A DNA stretch of 64,000 nucleotides from Methylobacterium soli (lineage in GTDB: Bacteria > Pseudomonadota > Alphaproteobacteria > Rhizobiales > Beijerinckiaceae): the NCBI RefSeq assembly GCF_008806385.1, contig NZ_VZZK01000001.1, positions 248,001-312,000 on the forward strand, in the 5' to 3' direction. Below the pieces are notes generated by a model. The model had not been told where the DNA came from and did not search any database. It worked only from the letters and a program-made list of their open reading frames with translations. Positions 61,463-64,000 of the stretch are shown here, in pieces. The first letter of the stretch is position 1; the number at the start of each line of letters is the position of its first letter. The position numbers and the translations under genes are program-made.

Positions 61463-64000
61463 TCAGCTATGGATGATCCAACCCGCCTCGATCTTGCCGA
61501 TGAGGTGCGAATGCGCCTCAGGACTTTCGGCAATGCCCACCGCGATGTCTGCCCGTGATGCGCCGTGAGCGAGCGCGTTGGTCCACCCGTTCAGGCCGCC
61601 CGGATCCGCGTGCCGGTCCAGGGCACCCTGGTACACGAGGTCCACGAAAGCTGCGTCACTCAGCCCAACGTGACTGGCTGTGAACTCGGGCGAGGCGATG
61701 ATCGTCTGCGCGACCTGCGCCAGTGATTGCACGCCGTGTGAGACGGCATTGCTGTAGCTTTGCAAGCCGCTGACATCCGGAGCGCGGTCGAGGAGCCCGT
61801 AATAGAGCCGCGCGATATCGCTTGCCGTGTGATCAGGGGCGAAGACACCGGCGGTGAACGCATCCTGGAGCACGTGCTGCGCTTCGGACGAAAGGGCGAT
61901 CTGGGAGGCGACCTGCGCCTGTGAGCCCCCGTGGTCCAGCACGCCGGTCCAGTACTTTAGGCCATCCGGATCCGCAGCCCGATGCAGAGCGGATTGATAA
62001 AGACCCTGCACGTAGCTCGCATTGTCCGAAGTGGGATGACTCGCCTTGTATTCCGCTGAGTCGAGCAGGGCTTGGGCGAGATCGGCGAGGCTCAGGCCGG
62101 ATTGTAGTTTGGCTGCGTAGAACTCCTGACCGGTGACATCCGGGTTACGTCCAAGAAGAGCGTGGAAGAGCGCGTAGACCTGCCCGTCCGCCCCCGAAGC
62201 ATCGTGCACGACGTTCCCGAAGAATTTTGCGTTGGCTGGGTTCGTCGTTGTTGCTGTTCCGCCGGACCCCGCTTGGGCATCGCCGCCCGAGGTGCCGTCG
62301 CCGCCGGAGCCAGCGGAGCCGGGAGAGCCACCTGATCCGGGCTGGTTGCCACCGCCCGAACCTCCTGAGCCGGGCTGATTGTCGCCGCCCGAGCCACTTC
62401 CCGTGAAGGCATCGACCGTGAAGCTGAATGTGGCGGAATCGGAGACGTTGCCGGCAGCATCCGTCGCGATCACGGTGATCGTGTGGCTGCCGACCGCGAA
62501 GGTATCGCCGGGTTGAACGACCGTGTTGCCATCCTTGTAGATGACCCCATCCGCTGTCCCGTCGATGTTGTCGGTGGACAAGCCCCCGAAATCGACCTCG
62601 GCACCGCTCGCCGATGTCGCAGCAACATGCTGCGGCACATCATCGACGAAGAGATGCACCACCGGTGGCGTGGTGTCGATGGCGAGGAAGCCCGGCAACG
62701 CGACGTTGACGGTAAGGGGCACGCCCGCACCGTGCGGCCCGCTGATCGTGCTTCCGTTCGGCTCGAGATTGGAGACCTCCAGATGCGCGATGTCGTGCCC
62801 TGCCTGCACAACGTATTTGAAGGTCAGGGTGTTGGTGCCTGAGCCGCCGCTGTAGCTCGCGATGGCACCGGATGAGAGAAGGAGGTCGGGCTTTTGCGCA
62901 GCTTGGCCCACCGTGACGGTGTCGGAATACTGGACCGTGAAGGTAATCTCCTTACCGGCTCCGATGTGACCCGAACCGTTTATATCGATCCCATTGCCGG
63001 AGACCGAAACTTTTTGAACCGTTAGCGGCGCGACATCGTGCAGCCCGAGATTGACCGCCTGAGCATCGGCTCCGACGCCCAGGGTCTGGCTGACACTCGG
63101 GTTGATCGCGACCTTGCCGTCCGGCGGCACGACCTTGACCGTGTAGGTGTCCGGCGCGAGGTGGTAGAAGCTGTAGACGCCGGATTTGCCTGGAAGTCCG
63201 GCATCGTGGTTGCTGGTCACGGTGGTGCCGGCGAGGTTGCCCTTGCTGTCGTAGAGTTGGACCGTCACCCCGTCATGCAGCGCGTCGCTTCCGCCGAGGC
63301 TGCCGTTGCCATCGGTATCGTCGTAGACCACACCGCGAATGTCGGCGCCCGGGATGACGCCCTCGTTCAAGGTCGTCGAGTTGGTACCGTCGACCTTGAT
63401 GTTCTTGACCCAGCTGAACCCATCCGCCGTCACCGTACCGTCATTCGTGCGGTAATTGCCGAAGGTGTCGAAGCGGACGCTGTAGGTACCGGCTGCCAGG
63501 CTGCCGAAGCTGTAATTGCCGCCGGCATCCGTGGTGGTAGACTTGAGGAGCTGTGTGCCGTCGGCGCTGTAGAGCTTGACGGGGAAGCCGGCGAATAAGT
63601 TGGCCTCGCCCGGTCCCTGCGCGTTGTCGGCGTTACCGTCAAAGAAGAGATGACCGCCGATGCTCGACGTGTTGGCCGCGACCGGCGCGTCGCGCAGCCC
63701 CAAAGTGATCCCGTATACGTCAGCGCCGCTGGTCACATTCAGGCTGACGCTCGGGTTGACCGCGACCTTGCCGTCCGGCGGCACGACCTTGACCGCGTAG
63801 GTATCCGGCTTGAGGTGATAGAAGCTGTAGACGCCGGATGTGCCTGGAAGTCCGGCATCGTGGTTGCTGGTCACCGTAGTGCCGGCGAGGTTGCCCTTGC
63901 TGTCGTAGAGCTGGACCGTCACCCCGTCATGCAGCCTGTCGCTTCCGCCGAGGCTGCCATTGCCGTCGGTATTGTCGTAAACGATGCCCTTGATGTCGCC
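61463..64000 (-). CDS. Large secreted repeat protein with SdrD/CnaB-like and DUF4214-like domains (partial, N-terminus off window)
   Basis: At least 845 residues; the frame is open at base 64000. From the N-side come CnaB/SdrD-B-type modules (YDDTDGNGSLGGSDALHDG, VTVQLYDSKGNLAGTT, SGVYSFYHLAPDTYTVKVVP) alternating with a second type (FFDGNADNAQGPGEANLFAG), at a 654-base (218-residue) period with high base identity. Next are an RTX-type or adhesin-like region (ISGNGIDINGSG ... TFTVQYSDTVT), an HYR-like domain (TTPPVVHLFVDD), a Gly/Ser/Pro linker and about 250 residues of DUF4214-like repeats (YQSALHRAADPDGLKYWTG, YYGLLDRAPDVSGLQSYSN, YQGALDRHADPGGLNGWTN). DUF4214 is common at the end of type I secreted surface proteins. 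An orphan HlyD adaptor lies 9 kb away. Confidence 0.85.
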   Translation of the reverse strand, partial: GDIKGIVYDNTDGNGSLGGSDRLHDGVTVQLYDSKGNLAGTTVTSNHDAGLPGTSGVYSFYHLKPDTYAVKVVPPDGKVAVNPSVSLNVTSGADVYGITLGLRDAPVAANTSSIGGHLFFDGNADNAQGPGEANLFAGFPVKLYSADGTQLLKSTTTDAGGNYSFGSLAAGTYSVRFDTFGNYRTNDGTVTADGFSWVKNIKVDGTNSTTLNEGVIPGADIRGVVYDDTDGNGSLGGSDALHDGVTVQLYDSKGNLAGTTVTSNHDAGLPGKSGVYSFYHLAPDTYTVKVVPPDGKVAINPSVSQTLGVGADAQAVNLGLHDVAPLTVQKVSVSGNGIDINGSGHIGAGKEITFTVQYSDTVTVGQAAQKPDLLLSSGAIASYSGGSGTNTLTFKYVVQAGHDIAHLEVSNLEPNGSTISGPHGAGVPLTVNVALPGFLAIDTTPPVVHLFVDDVPQHVAATSASGAEVDFGGLSTDNIDGTADGVIYKDGNTVVQPGDTFAVGSHTITVIATDAAGNVSDSATFSFTVDAFTGSGSGGDNQPGSGGSGGGNQPGSGGSPGSAGSGGDGTSGGDAQAGSGGTATTTNPANAKFFGNVVHDASGADGQVYALFHALLGRNPDVTGQEFYAAKLQSGLSLADLAQALLDSAEYKASHPTSDNASYVQGLYQSALHRAADPDGLKYWTGVLDHGGSQAQVASQIALSSEAQHVLQDAFTAGVFAPDHTASDIARLYYGLLDRAPDVSGLQSYSNAVSHGVQSLAQVAQTIIASPEFTASHVGLSDAAFVDLVYQGALDRHADPGGLNGWTNALAHGASRADIAVGIAESPEAHSHLIGKIEAGWIIHS

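Noticed and set aside
62260..62400. CRISPR-like short repeats
   Set aside because: The repeated GGC/TCC-rich bases encode the Gly/Ser/Pro linker of the secreted repeat protein and have no spacer structure.

Overview
The window is high-GC, almost fully coding bacterial chromosome. It looks like an alphaproteobacterium of the order Hyphomicrobiales, most likely Methylobacterium or a close relative. The evidence is indirect: a FlbT/FlaF/FlaG-like set around one flagellin, a NepR-like anti-sigma factor, a DUF6894 protein, an Hsp20-DUF1150 pair, and IF3 in the IRRPMRA... form. No 16S gene is present, so the genus is an inference. No phage, insertion sequence, CRISPR array, tRNA or rRNA was seen.

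Layout. 1-3.3 kb: partial dapE, a MoeB/ThiF-family adenylyltransferase, a tiny membrane protein, DUF6894 and a NepR-like protein. 3.4-5.7 kb (minus): a Tat-exported phosphoesterase with two small membrane proteins. 6.2-11.6 kb (minus): rpmI-rplT, then pheS-pheT and a SEC-C protein. 12-19.7 kb: a GT4 glycosyltransferase and a glycogen-debranching enzyme, an FkbM methyltransferase, infC (AUU start, own terminator), a second GT4 enzyme and an alpha/beta hydrolase. 19.7-20.5 kb: Hsp20 and DUF1150. 20.9-24.6 kb: an exported protein, a tandem hairpin array and exbB-exbD-tonB. 24.8-34.9 kb: MFS, phosphoesterase, ArsB-like and twin half-size transporters, a BrnA-like orphan, a DUF188 protein, a nucleotide cyclase, an aldo/keto reductase and a diguanylate cyclase. 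35.1-41.2 kb: PBP1A, a glutamine amidotransferase, an acyltransferase, an HNH protein and a hydrolase. 41.6-44.1 kb: a Cys-rich peptide gene and TPP-riboswitch-controlled thiC. 44.4-48.2 kb: flagellin with flaG-like, flbT and flaF. 48.4-52.9 kb: small proteins, a phosphoesterase, an M23 peptidase and an orphan HlyD adaptor. 53-57.8 kb: histidine kinase, receiver and receiver-cyclase operon, divergent from a Crp/Fnr regulator. 57.9-64 kb: a pseudocaspase-SUMF1 fusion, a tandem DUF4399 protein and the C-terminal part of a large repeat protein ending in DUF4214-like units.

Working together. Several groups read as modules: ExbB/ExbD/TonB energise outer-membrane uptake; FlbT and FlaF probably act on flagellin expression and assembly; the 53-57.8 kb genes could form a phosphorelay that makes a cyclic nucleotide next to a cyclic-nucleotide-type regulator. 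The least ordinary items are a 98-residue peptide with a mirror-symmetric six-cysteine pattern, a caspase-like protein whose His and Cys are both replaced, four tandem 32-33 bp hairpin units before exbB, and a structured 3' region after the repeat protein.
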